From NCBI RefSeq assembly GCF_012927245.1, contig NZ_JABBGE010000012.1:62001-126000 (forward strand): 64,000 nucleotides of DNA. Direction: 5' to 3'. The translations under genes and the position numbers were made by a program. The stretch comes from Streptomyces sp. R302 (GTDB lineage Bacteria; Actinomycetota; Actinomycetes; Streptomycetales; Streptomycetaceae). Under the pieces are notes generated by a model. That model did no database searches and was not told the DNA's origin. It worked only from the letters and a program-made list of their open reading frames with translations. Each line of letters starts with the position of its first letter. Within the stretch, counting starts at the first letter, position 1. This document shows positions 50,077-59,820 of this stretch, in pieces.

Positions 50077-50523
50077 TCATTCGGAGTGCTGCCGGGTCGA
50101 GGGCCAGGCGCCGCCGGCGAAGTGGGGCGCCCAGTAGTAGGGGTTGACCTCTTCGAGCCTGCGGGCGATCCAGCGGGTCGGGTCCTCGGGGTCGGGCACG
50201 CCGACCTCCACGTCGGGCCCCCAGAGCGCGAGGCGCTCCTGGCAGACGCCGCACGGCGGCAGGATGACGTAACGGCCGTCCTCCGGGTCGCGGAAGACGC
50301 AGACGGACGCCGTCACCGCGCGGTCGAGGGTGTACGCCTGGCAGTAGGCGCCGGTCTCCTGGCACAGGGTGACGCTCGCGTGGATGTTGTCGAATCCGAC
50401 GCTCGTCAGGATCCGCCCGTCGTCGAGCCGGACGGCGGCGGCCCCGCCGGGTTCCTCGGGGGGCCAGCGGCGGTCCAGTTGGGCGATGGCGGCGTCGACG
50501 AGTTCCTGATCGAGTGTCATCAC
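50077..50523 (-). CDS. Cytidine deaminase / blasticidin-S deaminase-like protein
   Basis: A 148-residue zinc deaminase fold. LCQETGAYC supplies the first Cys zinc ligand and the catalytic Glu, and PPCGVCQERL the other two Cys ligands. The CxETGxxC form is closer to blasticidin-S deaminase than to the HAE form of classical cytidine deaminase. Nucleoside salvage or detoxification is possible. It is convergent with the anti-sigma-type gene. Confidence 0.85.
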   Translation of the reverse strand: MMTLDQELVDAAIAQLDRRWPPEEPGGAAAVRLDDGRILTSVGFDNIHASVTLCQETGAYCQAYTLDRAVTASVCVFRDPEDGRYVILPPCGVCQERLALWGPDVEVGVPDPEDPTRWIARRLEEVNPYYWAPHFAGGAWPSTRQHSE

Positions 50524-50652
50524 CGCATCCTAGGACCGGGGCCTGGATGCGCGTGCGCCGAGGAGAGAGGGCGCCCGCGGTGGGGGTGCGGCGGCGCCAC
50601 CGAACCCTGGACGTCACCGGCCTCCTGGGACGTCACCGCGGGCGCCGGTGGG

Positions 50653-51129
50653 TCAGCGCACGCGGCCGTAGTAGACCTTCGAGGACCAGATCCGGTCGAG
50701 CTTCACCCAGGAGCCGGTCTTGGGGGAGTGCCAGATCTTGCCGCTGCCGGCGTAGATCCCCACGTGGTAGACCCTGCCGCCCGAGTGGAAGAAGACCAGG
50801 TCCCCCTTCTGCCGGCTCGCGGCGGAGATGTGCCGGGTCTTGTTGTACTGCTGCTGGGCGGTGCGCGGCAGCGACTTGCCCGCCTTCTTGTACGCGTAGA
50901 CCGTGAGCCCGGAGCAGTCGAAGCGGGTGGGACCCGCCGAGCCGTACCGGTAGGGCGCGCCCTTCTTGGACGCGGCGACGCCCAGGGCCTTCGTCGCGTG
51001 GGAGGTGGCCGCCTGGGCCTCGGGTGCGGCTCCCGGGGCGAGGAGCGTGCCGCCGACGGCGGCGAGGGTGAGAGCCGAGACGGCTCCGGCCCGGGACAGC
51101 AGGGACGGGACATGCGTCTGCGCGGTCAT
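50653..51129 (-). CDS. Secreted NlpC/P60 (C40) cell-wall endopeptidase
   Basis: A 158-residue peptidoglycan hydrolase. A Sec signal peptide (about residues 1-41, ending ALA-like PEAQA) precedes the C40 domain. RFDCSGLTVYAYKKAG contains the nucleophile Cys, RVYHVGIYAG the catalytic His, and IWHSPKTG the third polar residue. It cleaves cell-wall stem peptides. A long structured leader resembling a c-di-AMP riboswitch lies upstream, as is known for several actinobacterial wall hydrolases. Confidence 0.93.
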   Translation of the reverse strand: MTAQTHVPSLLSRAGAVSALTLAAVGGTLLAPGAAPEAQAATSHATKALGVAASKKGAPYRYGSAGPTRFDCSGLTVYAYKKAGKSLPRTAQQQYNKTRHISAASRQKGDLVFFHSGGRVYHVGIYAGSGKIWHSPKTGSWVKLDRIWSSKVYYGRVR

Positions 51130-51136
51130 GCGCAAC

Positions 51137-51305
51137 CCTTCGTCAGCCGCCTGTGAAGGATGACCTGTCGGGTTCGGGCAGGCGAAGATGCCCGGCCGCG
51201 GCTGCGGCTTCACCCCAAGGGACGGCCGCGCCGGGGATACGGCGCGGTCGACCCGTACTGCTCGGGTCCTCCACTCCTGCCGAACCAATCCTGTCGACCA
51301 GACGT
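51137..51305 (-). ncRNA. Probable c-di-AMP (ydaO-yuaA) riboswitch
   Basis: Read on the minus strand, the leader contains GGTTCGGCAGGAG, GGAGGACCCG, a GC-rich stem, then TTGGGGTGAAGCCGCAGCCG, GCCTGCCCGAACCCGACAGG, TCATCC and AGGCGGCTGACGAAGG just before the start codon. The order GGGGUGAA - CCGAACCCG - GACAGGUCA - AGGCG...GAAGG is the conserved 3' half of the ydaO class, which in actinobacteria controls wall hydrolase genes. Boundaries are approximate; no covariance search was run. Confidence 0.7.
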
Positions 51306-51653
51306 CCGGAACGGCGGCAGGACTCGGCGTCCGCCCGGACCGCCCCGCCTGGGTGGCGGGGGCTTGTCGTCGTCGAGGATCTTGACCCACGGTTCGGTCG
51401 AAAACCGAGGGGAAACGACGTTATGTGAGGCTCCTCACGACTGATCCATACGGGTGGACAAGTGGGTTTCGTGATCGTCGTAGGTTTGGCCGACGAGGCC
51501 CGCACCAGCATCGGAATGCCCGATTCCGCCAAATGCGTACACCTGTTGCGCAACTCGCACACTTCATCTGTCGCCCGCGCGACTACGCCGGACGGGGGAG
51601 GGATCCTGCGCCCCGTGTCGGCCGTCCGGGGCTCGACACGACACGTCGGAATG
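51306..51653. other. Intergenic region without a supported gene
   Basis: About 350 bp lie between the riboswitch leader and the small hypothetical gene. It should hold the NlpC/P60 promoter. Only short hairpins (for example CGGT-CGAAA-ACCG near 51394-51408) are visible. An open plus-strand frame starting near 51462 has no recognisable protein and unusual codon use. Confidence 0.5.
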
Positions 51654-51959
51654 TCAACTGGCCCGCGCGCCGGGCACGGTGATGCGGGCCGCCCGCCGCT
51701 CGCCGTCCAACACCCGCAGCGCACACGCCAATGTCTCGCTGTGGACCTCGCTCTCGCCCCGCGTATGCATGAGCGTCAGGGCCTCGCGCAGCGCCTCCAC
51801 CCGCCCGACCAGCGCCTGTGCGGCGCGCAGGGCCCCATAGGTATGCGAGCCCCTGGATGGATTGATCTTCCCCAGGAGGTCGACGACTTCGAGGTGCGCG
51901 TCGATCAACTGCCCCTCGGCGCGCGTCAGGGCGGGCAGCGGCGGGAGCTCCGGCACCAT
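51654..51959 (-). CDS. Conserved hypothetical small helical protein
   Basis: A 101-residue protein, predicted mainly helical (LTRAEGQLIDAHLEVVDLLGKIN, ALRAAQALVGRVEALREALTLM). No catalytic motif is visible and I do not recognise the family. GAGG lies 5 nt before the ATG. It starts 7 bp after the ClpP-like remnant stop and was probably co-transcribed with it. Confidence 0.6.
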   Translation of the reverse strand: MVPELPPLPALTRAEGQLIDAHLEVVDLLGKINPSRGSHTYGALRAAQALVGRVEALREALTLMHTRGESEVHSETLACALRVLDGERRAARITVPGARAS

Positions 51960-51966
51960 CGCGGCC

Positions 51967-52410
51967 TCACCGTGCCGTCGGCGCGCCGGAGTCGGCGCCG
52001 CGCGTGCCGACGACGGAGTCGACCAGGCCGTACGCGAGGGCGGCCGGCGCGTCCAGGACGGTCGGGCGCTCGGTGTCGGCGGCGACCTCGCCCGGCTCAC
52101 GGCCGGTGTACGCGGAGAGGAGCCCCGTCATCACGGAGCGCAGCCGCAGCATTTCGCGCGCCTGGAGGTCCAGGTCGGAGAGCTGCCCGGCGAGCGGCTC
52201 GTCGAGGACCGGTTGGCGCAGGGTGACCCGGGCGCCGGGCAGCATCATGCGCTTGCCGGGCGCGCCCGCGGCGAGCAGGACCGCAGCCGTGGAGCCGGCC
52301 TGCCCGAGGCAGGTGGTCTCCACGTCGCTCGCCAGGCTGCGCATGGTGTCGTGGATCGCGGTCATCGCGGTGATCGAGCCGCCGGGGGAGTGGAGGTGGA
52401 GCGCGACTGG
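51967..52410 (-). pseudogene. ClpP-like protease remnant lacking the N-terminal part and catalytic His
   Basis: About 147 residues resemble ClpP from HLHSPGGSITAM onward: GQAGSTAAVLLAAGAPGKRMMLP keeps the Ser region and AADTERPTVLDAPAALAYGLVD the Asp region. The LIHQP catalytic His is Arg here (TLRQP). The usual first 45-50 residues, including the start and handle region, are absent; upstream in the same frame is Arg/Pro-rich filler. It is most likely a truncated, inactive gene. A short pseudo-protease role cannot be excluded. Confidence 0.65.
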
Positions 52411-52562
52411 AGAAACTGGAGGCCGAGGGGCGGGACGCCGCCGAGGAGCCGGTGATCCGTTCCGTCTCCGGGGCGGGGCTCGCCGGCGGGCTCGGTTCCG
52501 CCGCCGGTGAACAGCGCCGCTTCGGCATCGCCGCCCACCACCGCGACCCCGGCACCGGCTGA
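52407..52562 (+). other. Orphan C-terminal coding fragment beside the ClpP remnant
   Basis: A plus-strand frame with strong high-GC codon bias reads LEKLEAEGRDAAEEPVIRS, then AGLAGGLGS, and stops after HHRDPGTG. It has no start codon of its own and abuts the point where ClpP similarity begins. It looks like the tail of an unidentified gene left by a deletion. Confidence 0.35.
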
Positions 52563-52607
52563 CGCGGCGATCCCGCGACCCGATGATCATGGGATCGCAA
52601 AGCCGGA

Positions 52608-52701
52608 GTTAACGCGCCGGAAAAACTTCCGCCCTAACGTGCAATGTCCGGCCGTCCCTCGCATCTCCGTCGTTCAACAACGTGTTGACGGTCGGTAGGG
52701 T
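52608..52701 (+). promoter_or_regulatory. Urease promoter region with possible GlnR-like and palindromic sites
   Basis: GTTAAC-N6-GAAAA (52608-52624) partly resembles the GTnAC-n6-GAAAC nitrogen-regulator half-site known upstream of actinobacterial ureA genes. TCAACA-ACG-TGTTGA (52674-52688) is a perfect dyad, and TTCAAC with TAGGGT (52696-52701) at 17 bp could be the promoter. The start codon follows about 47 bp later. Confidence 0.45.
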
Positions 52702-52748
52702 CCGCAGCTGTCCGGGTGCGGCCCGGTGGACGACTGTGAGGTGGAAGA

Positions 52749-53051
<303 letters not shown>

Positions 53052-53066
53052 CGGGGGCCGCCGCCG

Positions 53067-53432
53067 ATGATCCCCGGAGAGATCCTGTACGCGGACGGGC
53101 CCGTGCCCCTCAACGAGGGCCGCCCCGTCACCCGCCTCACCGTCCTCAACGCCGCCGACCGGCCCGTCCAGGTCGGCTCCCACTACCACTTCGCCGAGGT
53201 CAACCCCGGCCTCGACTTCGACCGGTCGGCCGCGCGCGGCCTGCGCCTGCACATCGCCGCCGGCACCGCCGTGCGCTTCGAGCCCGGCATCCCCGTCGAG
53301 GTCGAGCTCGTGCCGATCGCCGGCCACCGCGTCGTCCCCGGCCTGCGCGGCGAGACCGCCGGCCCCCTGGACGCGACGACCGCGCCCGCAGCCCCGGACG
53401 CCGCGGTTCCGAACGGAGACACCCGTGCCTGA
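53067..53432 (+). CDS. ureB: Urease subunit beta
   Basis: A 121-residue structural subunit. MIPGEILYADGPV, VGSHYHFAEVNPGLDFDR and AAGTAVRFEPG are signature blocks; the C-terminal 20 residues are Ala/Pro-rich. It overlaps ureC by 8 bp. Confidence 0.97.
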   Translation: MIPGEILYADGPVPLNEGRPVTRLTVLNAADRPVQVGSHYHFAEVNPGLDFDRSAARGLRLHIAAGTAVRFEPGIPVEVELVPIAGHRVVPGLRGETAGPLDATTAPAAPDAAVPNGDTRA

Positions 53433-55146
53433 CCTCCACCGTGCCGTCTACGCCGATTTGTTCGGCCCCACCACCGGCGACCGCGTCCGGCTCGCCGACA
53501 CCGATCTCCTCGTCGAGATCGAGGAGGACCGCTGCGGCGGGCCCGGCCGGGCCGGCGATGAGGCCGTCTTCGGCGGCGGCAAGGTCATCCGCGAGTCCAT
53601 GGGCCAGGCCCGCACCACCCGTGCCGAGGGCGCCCCGGACACGGTGATCACCGGCGCGGTCGTCCTCGACCACTGGGGGATCGTCAAGGCCGACATCGGC
53701 ATCCGCGACGGCCGGATCACCGCTCTCGGCAAGGCCGGCAACCCCGACACCATGGACGGCGTCCACCCCGACCTCGTCATCGGCCCCGAGACCGAGGTGA
53801 TCGTCGGCAACGGCCGGATCGTCACCGCCGGCGGCGTCGACACCCACGTCCACTTCATCTCCCCGACCGTGGTCGAGCAGGCCCTCGCCACCGGCATCAC
53901 CACCCTCGTCGGCGGCGGCACCGGCCCCGCCGAGGGCACCAAGGCCACCACGGTCACGCCCGGCCCCTGGCACACGGCGCGGATGTTCGAGGCCCTCGAC
54001 ACCTTCCCCGTCAACATCGGCCTCCTCGGCAAGGGCAACACCACGTCCCGCGAGGCGATGCACTCCCAGCTGCGCGGAGGCGCCCTCGGCTTCAAGATCC
54101 ACGAGGACTGGGGGGCCACCCCCGCCGTCATCGATGCCTGCCTCGGCGTCTGCGAGGAGACCGGCGTCCAGCTGGCCATCCACACCGACACCCTCAACGA
54201 GGCCGGGTTCGTCGGCGACACCCTCGCCGCCATCGCGGGCCGCACCATCCACGCGTACCACACCGAGGGCGCGGGCGGCGGGCACGCGCCGGACATCATC
54301 ACCGTGGTCTCCGAGCCGCACGTGCTGCCCAGCTCGACCAACCCGACCCGGCCGCACACCGTCAACACCATCGAGGAACACCTCGACATGCTGATGGTCT
54401 GCCACCACCTCAACCCCGGCGTCCCCGAGGACCTCGCCTTCGCCGAGTCCCGGATCCGGCCCTCCACCATCGCCGCCGAGGACGTCCTCCACGACCTCGG
54501 CGCGATCTCGATCATCTCCTCCGACTCCCAGGCCATGGGCCGGGTCGGCGAGGTGATCCTGCGGACCTGGCAGACCGCCCACGTCATGAAGAGGCGGCGC
54601 GGCGCCCTGCCCGGCGACGGCCGCGCCGACAACCACCGGGCGCGCCGCTACGTCGCCAAGTACACGATCAACCCGGCCGTCGCCCAGGGCATGGACCACC
54701 TCGTCGGCTCCGTCGAACCGGGCAAGCTCGCCGACCTCGTCCTGTGGGAGCCCGCCTTCTTCGGCGTGAAGCCCCTCGTCGTCCTCAAGGGCGGCCAGAT
54801 CGCGTACGCGCAGATGGGCGACGCCAACGCCTCCATCCCCACACCCCAACCGGTGCTGCCCAGGCCGATGTTCGGCGCGCTCGGCCGAGCGGCCGCCGCC
54901 GGCTCGGTCAACTTCACCGCCGAGGCGGCGATCGAGGACGACCTACCGCAACGCCTCGGCCTGGCCAAGGAGTTCACCCCGATCCGCTCCACCCGCCGGA
55001 TCACCAAGGCGGACATGCGGGAGAACGACGCCGTGCCCCGCGTCGAGGTCGACGCCGACACCTTCACCGTCACCATCGACGGCGAAGCGGTCGAACCTGC
55101 CCCCGCCGCGGAACTGCCCATGGCCCAGCGCTACTTCCTCTTCTGA
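53425..55146 (+). CDS. ureC: Urease subunit alpha (catalytic)
   Basis: A 573-residue amidohydrolase subunit that hydrolyses urea to ammonia and carbamate. Active-site residues are present: the first His pair in GVDTHVHFISP, the carbamylated Lys in LGFKIHEDWG, His in LAIHTDTLNE and HAYHTEGAGGGHAPD, the flap MVCHHLN, and the nickel Asp in SSDSQAMGR. It overlaps ureB by 8 bp and ureF by 1 bp (TGATG). Confidence 0.98.
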   Translation: MPDLHRAVYADLFGPTTGDRVRLADTDLLVEIEEDRCGGPGRAGDEAVFGGGKVIRESMGQARTTRAEGAPDTVITGAVVLDHWGIVKADIGIRDGRITALGKAGNPDTMDGVHPDLVIGPETEVIVGNGRIVTAGGVDTHVHFISPTVVEQALATGITTLVGGGTGPAEGTKATTVTPGPWHTARMFEALDTFPVNIGLLGKGNTTSREAMHSQLRGGALGFKIHEDWGATPAVIDACLGVCEETGVQLAIHTDTLNEAGFVGDTLAAIAGRTIHAYHTEGAGGGHAPDIITVVSEPHVLPSSTNPTRPHTVNTIEEHLDMLMVCHHLNPGVPEDLAFAESRIRPSTIAAEDVLHDLGAISIISSDSQAMGRVGEVILRTWQTAHVMKRRRGALPGDGRADNHRARRYVAKYTINPAVAQGMDHLVGSVEPGKLADLVLWEPAFFGVKPLVVLKGGQIAYAQMGDANASIPTPQPVLPRPMFGALGRAAAAGSVNFTAEAAIEDDLPQRLGLAKEFTPIRSTRRITKADMRENDAVPRVEVDADTFTVTIDGEAVEPAPAAELPMAQRYFLF

Positions 55147-55808
55147 TGGCGCGCTCGACCCTCCTCGTGCTCGCCGACGGCCGGTTCCCCGCCGGCGGGC
55201 ACGCCCACTCCGGCGGTGCCGAGGCCGCCGTCAAGGCCGGCCGGGTCCGCGACGCCGCGAGCCTGGAGGCCTTCTGCCGCGGACGGCTGCACACCGCCGG
55301 ACTCACCGCGGCCGGCCTCGCCGCCGGCGCGGCCCTCGGCCTCGACCCGCACGAGCTCGACGCCGCCGCCGACGCCCGCACCCCCTCGCCCGCGCTCCGC
55401 GCCGCCGCCCGCCGGCTCGGCCGGCAGCTGATGCGGGCCGCCCGGGCCACCTGGCCGTGCCCCGAACTCGACGCGCTCGCCGCCGCGTTCCCGCGCGGCG
55501 CGCACCAGCCCGTCGTCCTCGGCGCCACCGCGCGGGCCGCCGGGCTCGGCCCCGAGGACGCCGCGCACTGCGCCGCGTACGAGGCGGTCGGCGGCCCGGC
55601 CACCGCGACCGTACGGCTCCTGGGCCTCGACCCCTACCAGGCGACCGCCGTCCTCGCCCGGCTCGCCCCCGCGATGGACGAGGTCGCCGCCCGGGCCACC
55701 GCCGCCGCCCGCGAGGGCGTCGACGTGCTGCCCGCAGCCTCCGCGCCGCTCCTCGACATCACCGCCGAGCAGCACGCGGCCTGGCCCGTCCGCCTCTTCG
55801 CCTCGTAA
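55146..55808 (+). CDS. ureF: Urease accessory protein UreF
   Basis: A 220-residue helical accessory protein. LADGRFPAGGHAHSGGAEAAV at the N-terminus and a C-terminal LLDITAEQHA are typical of actinobacterial UreF. It forms the UreFGD complex that gates nickel insertion. The start overlaps the ureC stop (TGATG), indicating coupled translation. Confidence 0.94.
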   Translation: MARSTLLVLADGRFPAGGHAHSGGAEAAVKAGRVRDAASLEAFCRGRLHTAGLTAAGLAAGAALGLDPHELDAAADARTPSPALRAAARRLGRQLMRAARATWPCPELDALAAAFPRGAHQPVVLGATARAAGLGPEDAAHCAAYEAVGGPATATVRLLGLDPYQATAVLARLAPAMDEVAARATAAAREGVDVLPAASAPLLDITAEQHAAWPVRLFAS

Positions 55809-55826
55809 CAAGTGGAGCACTCCGCC

Positions 55827-56518
<692 letters not shown>

Positions 56519-56522
<4 letters not shown>

Positions 56523-57265
56523 GCCTGCGCGCCACCGCCCGGATCGCCGCCGGGGCCGACGGCTCCCTGCCGGTCCTGGAGAGCGACGGGCCGCTCGCCC
56601 TGCGCCGGACCCGCGCCGCCGCCCCCGGCTGGACGCGGGTCACGGTGGTCGGCGCGATGAGCGCCCCGCTCGGCGGCGACCGGCTCGCGATCGAGACCGA
56701 GGTACGGGACGGGGCGCGGCTGCGGGTCGACTCGGCCGCCGCCACGCTGGCCCTGCCGGGCCGGGACCCCGGCCCGGCGGCGTACGAGCTCCGGCTCCGG
56801 GTCGGCGCGGACGCCGCCCTGCGCTGGCTGCCCGAACAGCTCGTCAGCGCCGACGGCTCCCACCTGCGGGTGCGCACCACGGTCGAGCTCGCCCCCACCG
56901 CACGCCTGGTGCTGCGCGAGGAGCAGGTCCTCGGCCGGCACGGCGAGCCGCCCGGCACCCTGGTCTCCCGGCTCACCGTCCGCCGCGCCGGCCGGCCCCT
57001 GCTCGACCAGGAGCTGGCGTACGGCCCCGGTGCCCCCGGCGGCTGGGACGGCGGCGCCGTCCTCGCCGGTCACCGCGCCACCGGCCAGCTCCTCGTCGTC
57101 GATCCGGCCTACGGGAAGGAGCCGCCGCCGGCGCGTCCGCTCGGCGAGCACGCGGTGCTCACCCCGCTCGCCGGACCGGCGGCGCTCGTCACGGCCGTGG
57201 CCCCCGACGCGCTCGTCCTGCGCCGGATCCTCGACGCCGTCCTCGCCGAACTCGCCCCCGCATGA
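56519..57265 (+). CDS. ureD: Urease accessory protein UreD
   Basis: A 248-residue accessory scaffold that binds the apo-urease and conducts nickel. LRWLPEQLVSADGSHLRVRTTVEL and REEQVLGRHGE are recognisable UreD blocks. The GTG start overlaps the ureG stop by 4 bp. It is the last gene of the operon and is followed by a hairpin. Confidence 0.92.
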
Positions 57266-57268
57266 GAC

Positions 57269-57304
57269 GGATCGGGGTGTACCGCTCAGCGGACATCCCG
57301 ATCC
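57269..57304 (+). terminator. Hairpin terminator of the urease operon
   Basis: GGATCGGGGTGT (57269-57280) pairs with ACATCCCGATCC (57293-57304) with one G-T wobble, and an inner CCGC/GCGG stem closes a 3-nt loop. It starts 4 bp after the ureD stop. Confidence 0.75.
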
Positions 57305-57404
57305 GGTTATGGGTTCGGCAAAGAAACGTGTGTTCGGACTGACGGGGTGCGCCCGTTGACGAAAGGATCACTCGAACAGACGACCACCTACAGGGGGAGG
57401 ACCT

Positions 57405-58991
57405 TTGAGACGACGTACGGCAGTGCTCGGCTCCGCCGGCACGCTCATCGCCGCCACGCTCGTCGCGGGCGCGCTCGCGGCTCCGGCGGCCAGTGCCGAC
57501 AGCGGCGCGCGCCACGGCCGCGACGCCGAGGCCTACGGAGTCGCGCTCGCCGCGGACCGGGCCGCCCGGGCCGGCATCGACTGGCAGGACTGCCCCGAGG
57601 ACTGGGGCCTGGAGAAGCCGATCCAGTGCGGCTGGGTCACCGTCCCCGTCGACTACGCCCGGCCCGACGGCAAGAAGATCAAGATCGCCGTCGACCGGAT
57701 CGGCGCCACCGGCACCCCCGCCGAGCGCCAGGGCGCGCTGCTCTACAACCCCGGCGGCCCCGGCGGCTCCGGCCTGCGCTTCCCGCGCCGCGTCACCACG
57801 AACCACAAGGTCTGGACGAACGTCGCCAAGGCGTACGACTTCGTGGGCTTCGACCCGCGCGGCGTCGGCAAGTCCGCCCCCATCTCCTGCGTCGACCCGA
57901 CCGAGTTCGTCAAGGGCCCCAAGCTCGACCCGGTTCCCGACAGCGAGGCCGACAAGCGGGCGCAGCGCAAGCTCGCCGCCGAGTACGCCGAGGGCTGCTT
58001 CGAGAAGAGCGGCGACATGCTCCCGTACATGACGACGCCGAACACCGCCCGCGACCTCGACGTCGTCCGCGCCGCCCTCGGCGAGAAGAAGCTCAACTTC
58101 GTCGGCGTCTCGTACGGCACCTACCTCGGCGCCGTCTACGGCACCCTCTTCCCGACGCACGTCCGCCGCATGGTCCTGGACAGCGTCGTCAACCCCTCGA
58201 CCCGGTCGATCTGGTACAAGGCCAACCTCGGCCAGGACATCGCCTTCGAGGGCCGGCTCACCGACTGGATGACCTGGGTCGCCCGGAACGACGCCACCTA
58301 CCACCTCGGCTCCACCCTGGCGGAGGTCCGGCAGCAGTGGGACACCCTGCGCGCCGCCGCCAAGAAGGAGCCGCTCGGCGGCAAGGTCGGCCCGGCCGAG
58401 CTCATCGGCTTCTTCCAGATCGCCCCGTACTACGACTCCAGGTGGGCGCCCGTCGCCGAGGCGTGGAGCGCGTACGCCGCCGGTGACCCGCAGCCGCTCA
58501 TCGACAACGCCGCCGCGGACCTCACCGACACCGCCGGCAACATCGCCTCGGAGAACGGCAACGCCGTCTACACCGCGGTCGAGTGCGCCGACGCCCCCTG
58601 GCCGACCAGCTGGAAGAAGTGGGACCGGGACAACTCCCGCCTCCACGAGCAGTACCCGTTCATGACCTGGGCCAACGCCTGGATGAACCTCCCCTGCGCC
58701 ACCTGGAAGGCCCCGAGCCAGAAGCCCGTGCACGTGAAGACCGGCAAGGGCCTGCCGCCGGTGCTCATCGCCCAGGCCGAGCGCGACGCCGCCACCCCGT
58801 ACGAGGGCGCCGTCGAGCTCCACAAGCGGTTCAAGGGCTCGCGCCTGATCACAGAGAAGGACGCCGGGTCGCACGGCATCACCAGCCTCGTGAACCCGTG
58901 CCTCAACTCCAAGGTCGACGCCTACCTGCTGACCGGAAAGCTCGACGCCACGGACCAGACGTGCGCCCCGCACGCCGCCCCGCGGCCGTGA
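57405..58991 (+). CDS. Secreted tripeptidyl-aminopeptidase-like S33 hydrolase
   Basis: A 528-residue exported enzyme. A signal peptide (about 1-31, AAPAASA) precedes an alpha/beta hydrolase of the Streptomyces tripeptidyl aminopeptidase family. NPGGPGGSG forms the oxyanion hole, FVGVSYGTYLGAVY holds the nucleophile Ser, AERDAATPYEGA the Asp region and AGSHGI the catalytic His. It likely removes N-terminal peptides from extracellular substrates. A TTG start is proposed because GGGGGAGG lies about 5 nt upstream. Confidence 0.92.
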   Translation: MRRRTAVLGSAGTLIAATLVAGALAAPAASADSGARHGRDAEAYGVALAADRAARAGIDWQDCPEDWGLEKPIQCGWVTVPVDYARPDGKKIKIAVDRIGATGTPAERQGALLYNPGGPGGSGLRFPRRVTTNHKVWTNVAKAYDFVGFDPRGVGKSAPISCVDPTEFVKGPKLDPVPDSEADKRAQRKLAAEYAEGCFEKSGDMLPYMTTPNTARDLDVVRAALGEKKLNFVGVSYGTYLGAVYGTLFPTHVRRMVLDSVVNPSTRSIWYKANLGQDIAFEGRLTDWMTWVARNDATYHLGSTLAEVRQQWDTLRAAAKKEPLGGKVGPAELIGFFQIAPYYDSRWAPVAEAWSAYAAGDPQPLIDNAAADLTDTAGNIASENGNAVYTAVECADAPWPTSWKKWDRDNSRLHEQYPFMTWANAWMNLPCATWKAPSQKPVHVKTGKGLPPVLIAQAERDAATPYEGAVELHKRFKGSRLITEKDAGSHGITSLVNPCLNSKVDAYLLTGKLDATDQTCAPHAAPRP

Positions 58992-59005
58992 CCACGAGCT
59001 GAAGC

Positions 59006-59037
59006 GAGGGGCCGTCGCCACCCGGCGACGGCCCCTC
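59006..59037. terminator. Bidirectional hairpin terminator
   Basis: A perfect 14-bp stem GAGGGGCCGTCGCC (59006-59019) with 59024-59037 around a 4-nt loop, between convergent genes. Confidence 0.85.
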
Positions 59038-59045
59038 CGCCGTGC

Positions 59046-59723
59046 TCAGGACCCGGCGGCCTTCACCACGGCCGCGTACTCGTCCACGTACTCCTGCCCC
59101 GACAGCCGCATGATCGCGTACATGATCTCGTCCGTGACCGCCCGGACCACCGCCCGCTCGTCCGCCGAGCCCGCGAAGCGCGAGAAGTCCAGCGGCTCCC
59201 CGAAGCGGATCGTCACCCGCCGGATCCGCGGCACCACCCGCCCCGGCGGCTGGATCTCGAAGGTGCCGACCATCGCGCACGGCACCACCGGCACCCCCGC
59301 CGTCAGCGCCATCACCGCCACCCCCACCTTGCCCTTGTACAGGCGCCCGTCGTGCGAGCGGGTGCCCTCCGGGTAGATCCCGAGCAGCTCGTCCCGGGCC
59401 AGCACCCCGAGCCCCTCGCGGATCGCGGCCTGCCCCGCCTCCTTGCCCGAGCGGTCCACCGGGATCTGCCCGGCGGCCCGGAAGAACGCCGCCGTCAGCC
59501 GCCCCTTCAGACCGGGCCCGGTGAAGTACTCCTGCTTCGCCAGGAAGGTGATCCGCCGGTCGAGCACCACCGGCATCAGGAAGTGGTCGGAGAAGGAGAG
59601 GTGGTTGCCCGCGACGATCGCCGCGCCCTCCTCGGGGATGTGCTCCACCCCCTCCACCCTCGGCCGGAACAGCAGCTTGAGCAGCGGCCCGAGCAGTACG
59701 TACTTCAGCAGCCGGTAGAACAC
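59046..59723 (-). CDS. 1-acyl-sn-glycerol-3-phosphate acyltransferase family protein
   Basis: A 225-residue PlsC-type acyltransferase. NHLSFSDHF is the HX4D catalytic motif, YPEGTRSHDGRL the substrate-binding block, and GVPVVPCAM the third. It acylates lysophosphatidic acid or a related lipid at the membrane; an N-terminal hydrophobic segment (YVLLGPLLKLLF) fits. A GTG start (59723) gives the family N-terminus FYRLLKYV; the frame is open further upstream without support. Confidence 0.9.
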   Translation of the reverse strand: MFYRLLKYVLLGPLLKLLFRPRVEGVEHIPEEGAAIVAGNHLSFSDHFLMPVVLDRRITFLAKQEYFTGPGLKGRLTAAFFRAAGQIPVDRSGKEAGQAAIREGLGVLARDELLGIYPEGTRSHDGRLYKGKVGVAVMALTAGVPVVPCAMVGTFEIQPPGRVVPRIRRVTIRFGEPLDFSRFAGSADERAVVRAVTDEIMYAIMRLSGQEYVDEYAAVVKAAGS

Positions 59724-59820
59724 CGGAAACCCCCGTTCGTCGTCCGTCCCGCCCGTTGTAACCCCCCGCCCGCCCGTGGTCCACTGGTCGGAGTGGCCCG
59801 ACTCGCCCGGGAGGCCGAAA

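Noticed and set aside
51462..52226. Plus-strand frame opening GFVIVVGLADEA
   Set aside because: Although the first residues look protein-like, the rest is antisense to the small hypothetical gene and ClpP remnant and has poor codon bias; no family recognised.
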